From the NCBI GenBank assembly GCA_025024175.1, contig QCXZ01000041.1, forward strand, positions 9,233,786-9,297,785: a stretch of DNA of 64,000 bases, read 5' to 3'. The position numbers and the translations under genes are program-made. Source of the stretch: Rhyzopertha dominica. Its lineage: Eukaryota > Arthropoda > Insecta > Coleoptera > Bostrichidae. The first letter of the stretch is position 1. The number at the start of each line of letters is the position of its first letter. The notes beneath the pieces are model-generated. The model was not told where the DNA came from. It saw only the letters and a program-made list of their open reading frames with translations, and did not search any database. This document shows, piece after piece, positions 24,600 through 37,304 of the stretch.

Positions 24600-25515
24600 T
24601 AGTGTTGGGCGATACATCAAAATGTATCGATATTCGGCATCGAGACGTATCGCAATACTGATGTATATCGATACAGGTATTGTATCGTTTTCTAAGTATC
24701 GATATTCGTAGTTTTGGATAAATATCGATCCAGGAAATAGCAAATCGATATAAAGTGAATTAAAACACTTCTTATTTTACATAATTTACATCACTTTCTA
24801 GAAACGTTTCTATCAGCTTCGTCAATTACTAGTGTATCATGTTAAACATATCAATAATTTGTCACCATGCAAGGAAAGCGAATTGAATAAATGAATTTTA
24901 TCTAACTGAATTCTTAGTTTGTGTTTATTTGAACATTGGTGAGAAAAAACACATTTGATGAAAAAGGCTGAATTAAAATAGTCATATTTGCTAAAAAAGG
25001 ATTGCCGGCATTCGGGGATTTATTACGAAAATTGATTTATGGAACATCCAACCAACACAAATAAAATTCATTGATTTTTATGTTGCAACTGTATTACTAA
25101 TTACAAAAAAGTGCACATGCACATTCTTTGATAAAAGGTAAGCCATTTTTAAGACTTAATCTGGCTTTTTAACGTTCACGATTTCTTATGAGAATCCAAT
25201 TATAAACACAAATTAGAAAGNCCAATAAATTATTTATAGGGCACAATTTACATTATAGCAATGCTGTTCTATAAGAAGAGTTCCTATTGCGTTAAGGATA
25301 TACTTTTTATCAAAACGCTATATGGTTTGGCATAGTAGGTATAAAAAATATAATGCTATACTATAGTAAAGTCGTTGCCACCTTTTTCTGCATTTTTTAA
25401 TGAAAAATAACGCGGATATGGTTGGTAGAAAATAAATGATTCGATACCACTCCGACTGGTATCGATACAGCGAAATATCGCAACACCAAGTATCGATACG
25501 TATCGCCCAACACTA
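24600..25515. mobile_element. Non-autonomous hAT-like element, family C
   Basis: Terminal inverted repeats are TAGTGTTGGGCGATA and TATCGCCCAACACTA. Flanking octamers GTTCAAAC and GTTCGGAC match at 6 of 8, which fits an aged 8-bp target duplication. Both subterminal regions hold many copies of GTATCGATA or ATCGATA, a layout typical of hAT transposase-binding arrays. The 916-bp interior has no transposase frame and one ambiguous base. Confidence 0.8.
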
Positions 25516-25523
25516 GTTCGGAC

Positions 25524-26480
25524 TCAAATGTATTGGTCTAGCGTAATTACAACACTAAACACCAATATAAGGCCGTTCAATATTCACTAGGTATAGGTAT
25601 AGTTTTTGTAGCTATTTTTTTTGCTTAAAAAGGTGAAGTCTCAAAGCACAATTCTATTCCACTTTTATTCATAGCCAATCGCATGTTTTAGCTTCCGTCA
25701 TGATAAAGGCGAATGTAATTCAATAAAACACACTGGTCAAAAATTGTTACTCATCAATCTCTCTGAAACACCGAAAATTATTAAGTGAAGTTTATTACGT
25801 TACATTTCGCAGCTTTAATTTACATTTCATTCAGAATACAACAAATGTGAATAGCATCAAGTCCACCAATCGATCACAGTACTTTATTCAGCAAATTCAC
25901 AAAAAACTTTCCAGATTGCCAGAGAAGATTTCATTGCCAAATTGTTGATATACAAAGTAAGATAGACCCCAAATGTAAAAAAGTAGTAAACGAATGGCTT
26001 TTCATAAAAGTCTTGAATACGAATGATCGTCTTTAGCAGAATACTATAGTGAGCTCGATTAAAAGCTATACATATCCTTCCTTTAACGAATTAACAGTAT
26101 ATAAGTCAGTATACACAGCTAAATCGGTTATATTGCTTAAACGTCGTTATAAGATCAGTTATAATTTGCTTACAATTGTGTAAATAGGGGCACGTTGCTT
26201 CTTTTTCAGAAGGGTTGGGCATCCTTGAAGATTCACCGCATTTAACAGTATGATTGTGGACTTTTTTAATGACCTAGAAAGACTGTAACTACTATTCCTT
26301 AAAAAATAAACACAACTAGATTTNAGTAACGCTGTTTTGACGATTTGAAGCCTACAGTGCCGGAGTCATAAGGTTGACGCAATTGCAAATGTAACATGGG
26401 TGGTATATAAGGATGTGTAATGAACTTGAATCATTTTTGGACTCATTGTCACAAATTCACTAATGATGTTTTGCAAGCGA
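25524..26480. other. AT-rich DNA without recognisable gene
   Basis: I see no supported gene, RNA or repeat edge. Confidence 0.45.
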
Positions 26481-26499
26481 AATACATAGTACTTTATTG

Positions 26500-27310
26500 C
26501 GTCATCTCAAAAAAAACTGTTATTTTTCTTAATTGTTCATCGATAGTTGTTTACCGAAAGTATTGAATACCCATTTCCCTATCATTTCAATTTTGTATAC
26601 TGCTGTTAACGGCGACAAACTATTTATGCATATGCAAAATGATGTCATCACATATATTACGCTCACAAAAGAAATCTTGCCGCCTGCGCATGTAACGGAA
26701 AACCGTTATTTAAGGACTATTAATAAACGTGTAGGTCCTTGCAATATCTGAGCGGCTGACATCATCTGTAGATGAACAACCTAGCATCACCATCATTACC
26801 CATATATTCATCCAAAATCTACGACAAACGCTCTAAGGACCTTCTACAACAGGTGTGCCGTTAGTATTATTCCGCTTGTTTCAACATCGCAATTTCGGTA
26901 TGGTTCCATACCGAAGGTCGTTTGCGCTTGCGGAAGAACATTATTAATATCATCTCAATTTTTTCTGTTCGATGTTTCTGTGCCGTAATAAACATTGAGT
27001 TTTATTTCGTTTGAATAATAAAGGAATTACAAAGAACGTGACCTCGTCAGAAATGTTTATTTAATTCGCCCAGTTCGTTGGGAGGTATTCAAATGAAGAT
27101 ATAAATCGTCATCGCCAAAAATTAAAACCATTTGCTTCCATTAGCCAATGATAATCTCGGCATAATTCGATGCAATTTATATTCGCCGAATAGGCGTTTT
27201 CAGAATTAATAACAATATTAATAGAAACATGAATAGCTCATTAACGGCGAGCTATCGTTATCGATCTCGCTAATATTACCCATTGCAATTTTCTTCTAAA
27301 CATCTAAAAT
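26500..27310. promoter_or_regulatory. Candidate conserved regulatory region
   Basis: The segment is unlike the repeats. It has ATGCATATGCAAAATGATG (POU-octamer-like, about 26627-26645), a near-CRE TGATGTCATCA, many TAAT/ATTA cores around 27000-27260, CpG-rich patches and a perfect 22-bp palindrome at 26894-26915. This motif mix resembles developmental enhancers, but no conservation data support it here. Confidence 0.3.
26894..26915. repeat. Perfect 10-bp inverted repeat with 2-nt spacer
   Basis: TTCGGTATGG and CCATACCGAA are separated by TT. It may be a dimeric factor site or the stem of a small hairpin. Confidence 0.6.
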
Positions 27311-27805
27311 AGTAGGCTTCTGGAATTCTTACAAGATACATAAATTAATAATGCTACAAATAAGAATGTATGTAATAACATTTGCGTGACATATTAAGAC
27401 AAACAGCCGCAAACAATTATGTATTGTTTGTTCTTTGATCGCCTAGATATAAACTGCGATAATTACAAACCCATACATCATTTTAAACTCATTACGATTC
27501 TGAAACATCAGTCCCGTTCTACTTTGTATTTTTCTCGCCGGATCCGCATAGTATTGTTCCAAGGTTACATTTTTCTATAGCACCAAGGCCAGCTCTCATT
27601 GAACGCTAATCACAAAAAATTTGCGTATGACTTGTGGTTGGGATTGCCGAGGTTTACATTTTTAAATAGTAAACCGATTTGTGTTTTGACCTAGACGTTT
27701 GTATCGGACCCCAAAAATACTTCCATAGCTTGCAAAGTTTACGCAGAGGTACTGATTTGTTCGGAATAATTTAAGCTTTGGAATATCTGTACATTGAAAT
27801 GCATG

Positions 27806-27911
27806 TCTATGCTGTGCTGTCTGCACCGCAACCAACTGCAGATAGATATATTTCGCTATCATTATAGCTCATCAGTGCTATTTAGGTCTAGTGCAGACAG
27901 CACGGCATAGA
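27806..27911. mobile_element. Short hairpin MITE-like repeat, copy 2
   Basis: Terminal arms TCTATGCTGTGCTGTCTGCA and TGCAGACAGCACGGCATAGA pair over 20 bp with one mismatch. The interior matches 13052-13155, including CTGCACCGCAMCCAACT and the stretch around TTATAGCTYATCA. No target duplication is evident. Confidence 0.7.
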
Positions 27912-28700
27912 ACTTGCTACAGATCACTTCCTTTAGGAAGTAGTAGCCGTTAAGGCAGCTAGGTGGCTTTGTCATCATGTCAGTGTAACTCTGACAGATG
28001 GCATTGCCATCTAAATTCTTACTTATATCTGGACATTATATTAAATAAAAGTAAGTAAGCTCCTAAAGAATATTCGGGTACTGATTTGAACCAGTATAAA
28101 CCGTACAAACCCATCAAATTAAACTGTTGGTAGGAAGATGTCAGGAAATTGATAAAGATTAGGTTTAAAGCGCATTTTCCTAACATAAATTAACTTGGAT
28201 TAAATCTCCCAGCAATGAGCCTATACTAAAAAATCACAAATTGAACGAGAATTTCCTAACCAGATTGTTCATGTGCAGGAATGATACTGCCAACAACTTA
28301 AAGATAAGGAAACAAGCGAGAGTTTAAAGAAAACTAAAGTTATGCTGAATTCACAAAAATGTCTTACAACTCTCTACTTGCTATGTGGATAAAACTTATA
28401 TTTATTGAAATGCTGTACCTTGATTTGCAATCGCTTTAGGTCTAATTGGACTAGCGCAAAATATTTTTGCAAATTTTGATGATGTAGAAACTTTTATTAT
28501 AAGGCCCTGTAACTTCCTTTGTCGAAGCATTATATCATGGTGTTAAGTTATGGGAAATTGTAATTTCATCATCATCATCAGATGTTACTGGGGAGGGTTT
28601 TGAAGCATAAAAACTTTGATGTTTTATATAAGAACAAAAAAAAACGCATTTAAATACCGATATGTTTTCAATTTTTAATTATACCAGTAATTTGGGGATT
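27912..28700. other. AT-rich DNA with small hairpins
   Basis: Two local stems (ACTTCCTTTAGGAAGT near 27926 and GATGGCATTGCCATC near 28000) follow the MITE. A short CATCATCATCATCA run lies near 28568. No gene is seen. Confidence 0.35.
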
Positions 28701-28717
28701 TCTGTCAGGAAATATAA

Positions 28718-28750
28718 GGCCTCTGGCTTTCACGGCCAGATTCCATAGTA
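28718..28750. repeat. Fragment related to the foldback repeat terminus
   Basis: GGCCTCTGGCTTTCACGGCC matches the outer edge of copy 1 at 18326-18360 (GGCTCTGGCTTTC and TTTCACGGCC). No inner part of the element follows, so this is probably a solo end fragment. Confidence 0.35.
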
Positions 28751-29379
28751 GCTGGTGTTGAATTCAACTCTGTAGGTGCTCACCATAGCAGTGGACGAAT
28801 TGTCAACAACGGAAATGGAAATTGCCACGGCCCCGGTCAACTAGCACGGAATCAACTACCACTTGGCCAATAAAGCTTCAAAAGCAAAATTTAATTAATA
28901 AAAACACGGGTCAGGTACCATCTATTTAGCAGACATTAGAAATAGCCATAAGATGTGGTTAAGAAAAAGTATTTATTTCATTAAAGTAGGTTACCTTCAG
29001 GTCTATGATTTGTACAAGAACAAATTTATTGTCTAAAAAGATGTGCGATATACCTAATCTGTCTAATTCCACTAATTAATGGCTGCCTTTTTTATACTGC
29101 TCTTTTACAATCAACTTTCAAGTTTACTTACTAAAATATACACATTATGATAGTACAGGATACTTTTATGGTGAGATTCAGCTTGCTTCTTAATTACTTA
29201 CAACCTGCAGCTTTTAGCTCCTAGCTTGCACACCAACGAAAGTAATGAAGTATCCCAGTGATCTAATTTTTGTTTTGTATAAATATCAGAAACTGGAGTA
29301 TTATTCTTTGTTTGATTATAGATCGTATTCATCAAAATCACAACAAACGTTCGTTTCAGCCCTGAAGCAAAACTTAATC

Positions 29380-30060
29380 TTAGCCCAATCTTGTTTACAG
29401 TTGTCGTTTGTCCTGGGTGTAGCAGCGAACACCGAACGGCGCCCGTGAGAAGCAGAATTATTAACTTGACGGAAGAACGTTCCGAACAACAAAGGCTTCT
29501 GTTTGTCGGACGTGCTCACTTTCTGCTGTAAACAACTGCAATTCATTCCGCTGTTTTCTCCAGGAGCTCCTTTGAAGTGTCGACGCAGCCTCCCCTTATA
29601 AGTTCAACGGAACCATGAAATTTTTCTTCCGGCCCGCATTCTACCGCTCGAGCCGCTCGACCCAACTTGGACGATTAAAGCTTGCGATAAAAAAAATGAG
29701 GTGGGTTACCCCTTGTTTACGTAATAACATCGAAGCTGCCGTATCAACTTTCAAGTTTTGTTTATGTGAAACTGGGCGTTAAATAATTAACAGTTGCTTT
29801 AATTTTTTTCGACATAATATGCTTATGCCGCGCCGTTTACATCAGAACAACTGCCAGCAGCTTCGACTTGATAAGCCTCATCAGCACGGTTCGGTATAGA
29901 CCCATGCAGACAACACGAAACAAGACTGTCTTCCCTTATTATATCCGCCTGCTCCCACTTCATTTTCTTAAAGTCTGAAGGATGCGATTCCTTTTAATGG
30001 TCTCGAGTTGCGTTTGAGTTTTTATCGACCTGACCTGACCGCCAGAAATTAATTAATGCA
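29380..30060. other. CpG-rich, repeat-poor interval
   Basis: CpG-dense blocks occur at about 29420-29680 and 29820-29960, with overlapping opposite frames at 29245-29448 and 29316-29546. No domain, splice-flanked exon or repeat is recognised. Confidence 0.3.
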
Positions 30061-32029
30061 CAAGGAAGTTTAAATTTTTTAGTATGAGACTGTTTCTTGC
30101 AAAACTCGCTACATGCTATACAGCCAATAAGATTTGCCAGTTATACCATGTAACAAATACGTCATATAAGTTTACAGGGAACCAAAGCATGTATTTTTAG
30201 TAGTTTTCATTAATATAAACATTTTTTTTTAAATTCAGTAGTATTTATGGAGTTAATAGGTGAAGATATACGGTCTAAATAACCTAATACTTAAGGAAAC
30301 ACATAGAAGGCACGTGCTAGGTATATCAAACGGTTTATTATGAAATATTTTCGTAAACAAACAGAGCTAGTCTTGTAATTATTATTTTATTATAGGCATT
30401 TGCTTAAAACACTCCCAACCTATGCAACTTATGATCATAATTGCGCCACACTTCCAATGAAGTAAATTAAAGACCTCTTGCCTACCTTTGTCACTCACAA
30501 AATAGAATTAAAGAATGGCTTATTGTAAAGTGAAAGAGCCAGTGCGACGAAATTCTAATCATACTGCAGTGTCGATAATATACCACGCACGTTTACGCAA
30601 GGTTAACCTTTTTAGAGTATATTGTAAAATGTCCCTAGGAGCCACAGTTTCGATAAGAACCGTATTCGAAGAATAGTTAAAAATTTTGTTGTCGCAAAGG
30701 ATCTACTCAAAACGAAATGAGGAAAAAATAAACTGAATTAAGAGTGTTATTGAAAGACTTACTTGCACTTAGTCTCAGTACTGAAGAAGCAACGCAGGCA
30801 TGATGGTATACATGCCAAGTAAATTTTTGACCATTACCTGCATGTGAATCTCATTTATTTTAGAAAGTATGTGAATGCTAATCACAGTATTGGTTTGGAA
30901 CTCCGTTGACGGACTGTTACTGCACTTGAAAACAAATGAGCAACTAAATGTAAGTAAATCCAACTTCCTTTCAAATTTTTTAAGATCTAAACTCAATATA
31001 GCCGACTTTTCATTTGAGTACCACAAAAACTTGGGACTGCCCCAAGTGCTAGATCAAGCGGGTCTATTTAAACCAAAAAATTAACTGCACTTAACTTTAC
31101 TCTTATCTCCGGAACGTCTAAAGCCGAACTAAACCAAAAAATGTGTTTTCTTACACATGGTTTGAAGCTGACTCTCTAATACATTAAAATACAATTTTCA
31201 ACACACTTTAAAGAAATTGAATTTGATTTCCTGCATAAAAACAGTATGTTGTTCTGCTGGTGATTGTGGCGAATAAAATAAAAATGCCAGTATGATGGCA
31301 ACTACTACTGGCTCTTAAAAAAAGCGCTCAAGTATTTAAAAAAATTAACTTGCTATCATTCCATCCGATCGCGTTTTTTCGGCCTATAATAGAGAATGAC
31401 ATTAAAAGCCTTTTATTTTGTAAATCGGCGGATATGATTATTTCACTAAAAAGCACTCCAGTGTACGAAAAATGGTATCAATTGGGATGTGTATGATTGG
31501 AGAACACAAAGAAAGAATCGACAAAAATCTTCTAATCCAAAACGAACCAAATTATTTTGCTGACGCAGGAATAGCTAAAACGGGCCTAACAATGTTTTTT
31601 TTTTTCAATGACTTCTAGAAATAACACTGGGGAATGAACTAAAAAGGGACAAACAAACTATTGATGGCCTGTTATCCAGTCACACGGAAAAATTGAACTA
31701 AACTAAGGAATATTTGCAGAAAAAGTGATTGTACTAAAAGAACCCTTGTTGATATGAAAAAATGCCATAATATATGTTAAGTTTGCTGTAATGTACTTCC
31801 TCAAATAAAAAAAAAATGTAATAAACATGATTTTTTCTAAACTCCTATTAATAAATAAGAAATAACATAAATAAAATTATTGAGTGCAAAAACGAATTAG
31901 AGAACCACCAACAGTTTCCCAAATAATTACTTCCGAGCAAATAGCAAATTTTGGAAATAATGGTCTCATATAACCAGTGCTTCCGAAAAGAAGTGGTATA
32001 GAGGCCGCTAGGTTTGAGCTTGCGTTAAT
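30061..32029. other. AT-rich DNA without recognisable gene
   Basis: Only short frames are present (for example 30775-31026 and 30875-31084 overlapping on opposite strands). No repeat edge is recognised. Confidence 0.45.
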
Positions 32030-32400
32030 TTTTGGTCGACGAAGCTGTATCTTCCCCTCCTAGAATCACGGCAGAGCGGCTGATGTCGAATTCAGGGTAC
32101 ACACTTTGAAAGTGGTCTCCAGTGACTTAAATCCGCTGCCTGCGATAAGTTTTGCGGATGGCGGACGTGCGTTTCCCGCGGGAAAAGTTGCGATTGAGAC
32201 GTCCGCTGGTTGGCTTGGAAATCCCGCGTTGACTTAATGAGACCGATCCTAATTGTGCGACATATCAGTGCCCGAAACACCCGGGCAACTGTTAAACAGC
32301 TTACGGGGTGTACGCGGTGCGGTGTAATAGATAAGCGGACCTGTAAATTAGGAGGGAGGGGTGGGAGGTAGTTGTTCTTCAATATATACGTCTATGTTAT
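32030..32400. other. CpG-rich, repeat-poor interval
   Basis: This is one of the more GC-rich blocks of the window. The minus frame at 32092-32382 (96 codons) has no recognisable domain. It is possibly conserved non-coding sequence. Confidence 0.3.
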
Positions 32401-32782
32401 TATAAACTGGACAGACTTAATATATTTTGATAGAGTAATAAGCATTATAGAGAGTAACAGATTGTTTATATGGTAGTTTCATTCTTTGATGGATTCCATT
32501 TTGCAGTACAAAAACTACCTCATTACGTCTTGACATAATCTTTTATTCCCAAAAAACTGAGAGTGAAAAAACGTTTATTGGATCTTGGTCTTTTCCAACT
32601 AGTTATAAGAAGAGATATAATCTACCTTTAAGCGTCATCTTTACCTTAAATCCAAAACGGTTCTTAAACCCCAAAATTATTGATAGGCACTTCTCCGAAA
32701 GGCAGAACACATCTTGCTTAGAGAGCGAAGTTTACATCAGTGAAATAACCAAATCCGCTAATACCCTACTTACAAAATAAAA

Positions 32783-33160
32783 ATGCTTCATACAATCAGG
32801 TCTCTTCACATGAACACGAAACCGGTCACAATATTTTATTTAATAATATCTCAGTTCGAGCGAAAGTCCACCGCCCGAGAATTTCAAGAAGACATTGAAA
32901 TTTGTAAACACATGAAGAACCTGAGCCCGAAAGATGGCTATCACCGCTCTAATATTTGGAATCCATGCCCTTACAATCTTTCTTCCGCACCATCTAAGCA
33001 TTCCCGTCGTCTGGATAAAATCAGGCGCAACCCCACTATCTCTTTCTCTCTCCTTTAGGGTTTGGTTGGCTTGACATGCTTATCGCACCAACTTTGTGCC
33101 ATATTCCATATGCCTGATGATGCACCTTTCAAGAACGAGCGAAACATAGGCCTTATTTCT
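32783..33160 (+). pseudogene. 3' end of a Penelope-like element (GIY-YIG C-terminus plus terminal motif)
   Basis: The plus frame 32783-33058 (91 codons) contains AREFQEDIEICKHMKNLSPK followed by DGYHRSNIWNPC. This fits, from memory, the end of the GIY-YIG endonuclease domain of Penelope-like proteins, where (K/R)EAIEI, NR.(D/E)G..LS and W.P occur in this order. The stop is followed within about 60 bp by CTGATGATGCACC...GAGCGAAACATAGG (33113-33150), the same 3' motif class seen elsewhere in the window. Codons before about 32850 do not match the family, and the reverse transcriptase is absent, so the copy is 5'-truncated or decayed. Confidence 0.5.
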
Positions 33161-35049
33161 AAACCCGACGCGAAAGCTTACGCTCGTATACAAAAGATGC
33201 TTCATTGGTCTGCATTTACAACTTAACAGTGCTCTTATCCATCATTTAAATGTTTAATTTTTTTAAGATTTGCCAGTATTTATAGCTAAATTGATTGTTT
33301 TGTATGGATGAAATAGCATTTTAAACGCAATAGCATGTACATTACATACCAGATCTGCAGATATACACCACAAAATTGAGGCGATCTTTTTTCAAATAAT
33401 TCTCAAACGAGTTTTACCTCTTTATAGAAAAGAAGCGAATTGAGCACCCTAATGGACATTCGTCACACTCAATTATTAATTAATGAAAAACAAATTATTG
33501 TGATTTGCTTTTATCCGTACACAACCAATATTTTTGCAGCATTTACGGGTGACTCTTTTATTTTCGATAAAAGTTAAATAGAAGTATGTAGTAAACACAT
33601 ATTGGATGGAGCATGGTTGAAAGAACGTAAAAAAATATCCTTGACAACTTACAGAAAAAGTCGTTTGCTTCATCAGTTACTGAAGTACTCAAAAAATGAA
33701 ATTATGAGTCACTGGAAAACGGCAGGGAAATACCAAGGGGTTTATATGTTAAGCCATGATTTATATGCGAAATATTGAAATATACGTCCGACAGCCGTTG
33801 TATGAATTATTGTTTGGCAAGATAGCATGATAAGATTCTCATTCCAGAATTTGATGGTTTTGATATAGAACAAGAGAACACACTACAGGCCAAATCGTAT
33901 CGGTTACAGATTTGGAAATATTATCAAAATCACGGAAAACACCTATCAAAGTCAGGTCAGGTCAGGTCAGGTGAGAGACAAAAATGATAAAAGTTTAGGA
34001 AATAGCGAAACTTGATAAGGAACGTAAAATTTGTGAGAGCCTTTCTTAAACGGTAATGAGTACCAATGGCCGAAACATGTATCTATAAGAGTATTTTACT
34101 CAATATACCGTTTGAAACATACCAAGTGTTATTTTCTACCAATAATACCAATCCAGTTAAGAACCTTGTAATAGAACGGCTGTGATTATTCTTCCAAATA
34201 ACACATCTGTCAAAACATCAAGAAGATAACGTAATAGACAATAATACTAAAAAAGAACCTGAACACTATCAAACGCTTCGTTAACCACATAAGATCATGG
34301 AAGAAAAGGCATTAAATCTAATAAAAATAAAATTGATATCTTATCAAATATATTGGTGTATTTAAAAAGAAAAGCAACGCATAAAAAAGTACTTCGACAA
34401 TGTTGACAAGTATAATTTCAACCACTTCATTACGATACGGTATAGAATGGTTTCTATTGGCCTAATAATGAAAATTGTGTATGTTAACCAATTCGTGTAT
34501 ATATGGAAGGTAGCCTCATCCAAGAACATTGCAGTTAATCGAGTGCCCACTAACAATGTCGTTGCAGACAGTTGACTTGATTATGTCACTTTGGATAACA
34601 ATTCCTCTTGTGTTATGAGTAAGTTTTCTGTGGTAATAGCAGCATTAGAAACTGATTTTCTTTAGTCGCAGCGATGATAATTTGAACGTTAGGATTTGAA
34701 AATCACCACTGTTTTTAAGTATTTCCAGTAAACAAAAAAAAAACGCTGTTCTCAATGAAACGTAGCAACCATTGACAACTTCCTTAAACTATGAAAACCA
34801 AATCTACAATTTCTTAGGTCAAAAGCAACATTTCATCACCTAAACTATCACGAACAAATTTCTTAGCAGCAAATTATCACAAATAAGAAATGTAGCACAA
34901 ATACAACCAAGAAACAACTCAGTGATACGAGATGTGTCGTATAATGACGAAAAAAATGCATCTGAAAATGCCCAAACTGGTAACGTCTTTCAAAAACATC
35001 GTTCTTTGAGTAATCACAACTGTCACTGTACTGGACCACAGAATCTTTA
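33161..35049. other. AT-rich DNA with a GTCAG microsatellite
   Basis: No supported gene is seen. Four tandem GTCAG units plus GT lie at 33951-33972. Confidence 0.45.
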
Positions 35050-35645
35050 GCATATTGAATTAGGATTTTTTTTTACCCTGGTCCAAACAATTTAACAAAA
35101 TCTTGATGATTAATAAAAACGCCTTTTCTGCTCTGATGGGGTCCATTTTTGCCACAGGAAGAGAATTGACATAAGAAAATAGAAGGTCTGGCGCAGGCAA
35201 AATTAATGTTAAAACTGCGGCACATGGAACAGGATTGAGGAGCGGGAAACTAATTAATAACAGGCTCTCCCCGACGTGAGCTCCGTTCGTCGCGGCATTT
35301 TCAGGTATTACACGAGCCTTCGTGTGTATTGGCAATTATCGGTCGAGTATTGTGTTTAATTCATGTGAAACGGTGGATTATCAGATTTAGCAGCTGTAAA
35401 ATGTCAGGGGAAGCCTTTGAATAACGGTCCGCCTTGCGTGTCACGAAGTGCTGAAACTTCTCCTGTGCTCGGGCTTGTTTCGGTTATCTTACACCGGGAA
35501 GTCGGAAATTTAGCAATAAATATGGGCCAAGGGAGGTGTCGACCGAATAATGCACACTACACACACCACACTGATACGTGGAATTTATTGCTTACAGGTG
35601 GATTAAGTACCAAAAAAAGCATTAACCGCAGGTGTAAGACAGAAC
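35050..35645. other. CpG-rich, repeat-poor interval
   Basis: This interval is visibly GC-richer than its flanks, with unrecognised frames at 35060-35335 (minus) and 35417-35653 (plus). It is possibly conserved non-coding sequence. Confidence 0.3.
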
Positions 35646-35904
35646 GTTACTGAACAAGAACTTCCTACAATAAGCCCATCGAATAAACAAATCGTTTTAT
35701 AGTACAAAGACCTTGTCTATCAGGATTACTAAATATAATGTTTGGCGAATTTATGGAAAGAGAGAGTAAAAAAGCAGACTGGAATTGATTTTTTTCGCGC
35801 GTTTCTAATATTAAAAAAAAAAACATAGAAACTTCAAGTTTAGCGGTATATTCCTTCCTCACTTCCATTTTAGGAAAACAGTTTTGGAGTGTGTAGGCCG
35901 ACTG

Positions 35905-37304
35905 GCTGAAAATAACAAGCTTTCCTAATATATGCATGGAAACCGTCTAAAGTCATACCAGTATTTAAATCTGGTAAAAGAAGTATGTAGAAAACTACAG
36001 GCCGATTGCCAGTGTACCCAATTTTTCAAAGTTATTCGAATCAATAATGGCTATGCATCTGTACAATGACGTGTCATTGATAACATCTAACATGGCTTTG
36101 TGCGCGGTAAATCCACTAGTACTAATCTGTGCGAAATTGTAGATTACGTTTCCGAAACTCTTGATCTTACGGCACAATATGTTGAATACCGAGGTTATCG
36201 TTCTAATATGTATGCAGCTTGTACTGGTGTAACTCAAGGCTCTAATCTTGGGCCTATACTTTTCTTAATTTATTTCAATGATGCTCTGTCTTTGCTTAGT
36301 TGCTCGACGTATGCATATGCTAACGATCTGAAGATCTTAAGACAAACTGAAAATTAATATTGATAAATGTAATTCCATCACCTTCAGCAGGAAGATGAAT
36401 AGGATTGAACATAATTGTAAAATAATTAGGTTATGTTTAACCGGGACAGTGGTTGGAAAAGTCATGCAAATTAAGGATTTGAGTGCTATTATGGATAGCC
36501 AGCTTACATTCAGGCAGCATTACCAGTACATGTATATACAATCCGCCAAAATGCTAGGTTTTATTTTTAGAAATACCAGAGAATTTAACAACACGGATGC
36601 CATTTTGGCTCTGTATTTTTCTCTAGTAAGATCAAAGCTAGAGTACTGTTCTGCAGTCTGCGGTCCGTTCTATGACTGTCATATTCTAATGATCGAGTGT
36701 ATTCAGCGTAGGGTTTGTATAGATATGTTTATTACATAAGGTACCGACAGTATCCAAAAAAAAATTTTCCTTCACAACAATCACTGTTGGAATTTAATCT
36801 GGAAACTTTGAGTACCCGAAGAACCTTGGCTTCTTTAGCATTTTTGTTTAAACTTGTTCATAATCAAATCGCGTCCAGTCTATACCATATGAAGTTTGCT
36901 TTCATGTTCCACGCCTAAACTCCAGGAACTCAATCACTTTTAATACTAAGTATGCTAGAACTACTCATTTCTATAATTCACATTTAAACAGTGCAATCCG
37001 AACATACAACTCTATTTCCTCTTTGGTTGATATTTTTCGATATGTTGGTAATGTTAAGTTATTTATTAAAAAATGTGCAATAGCTGTTGGTGAGTACTTC
37101 TAGTTTAAAACTTAAACTTGTATATGTCCCTTTGCATACATGATGTGTTGTTCTCACTGTGTTGATAATGTCTTTGTATGCACGCCTTATATTGTCTTAC
37201 TTTCTGTTCTGATGTTATTTACGCTATACTTCCTTTATATTCCTTTTATGTGCCCAATTAGATTACTGTCTGTTGGGTTCTAATAAATGGCATTATTATT
37301 ATAA
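35905..37304 (+). pseudogene. LINE reverse transcriptase pseudogene (CR1/Jockey superfamily), internally deleted
   Basis: Frame pieces read in order: AWKPSKVIPVFKSGKRSM (about 35933-35986), NYRPIASVPNFSKLFESIM (about 35996-36052), STNLCEIVDYVSETLD, QYVEYRGYRSN, GVTQGSNLGPILFLIYFND and AYANDLKI (36100-36357), LNIDKCNSITFSRK, SAKMLGFIFRNTREFNNTDA and RSKLEYCSAVCGPF (36350-36739), and a C-terminal part ending at the stop 37101-37103. Motif A (SKAFD) is missing because about 60 residues are deleted between SETLD and QYVEYRG. The catalytic YADD is YAND, and frameshifts and stops separate the pieces. The 3' UTR ends in a short ATT repeat near 37304, as in 48525-50500. It is an inactive, 5'-truncated copy. 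Confidence 0.9.

Noticed and set aside
33951..33972. GTCAG tandem repeat as a telomere-type sequence
   Set aside because: There are only four units, it is internal, and the motif is unlike the insect TTAGG repeat.
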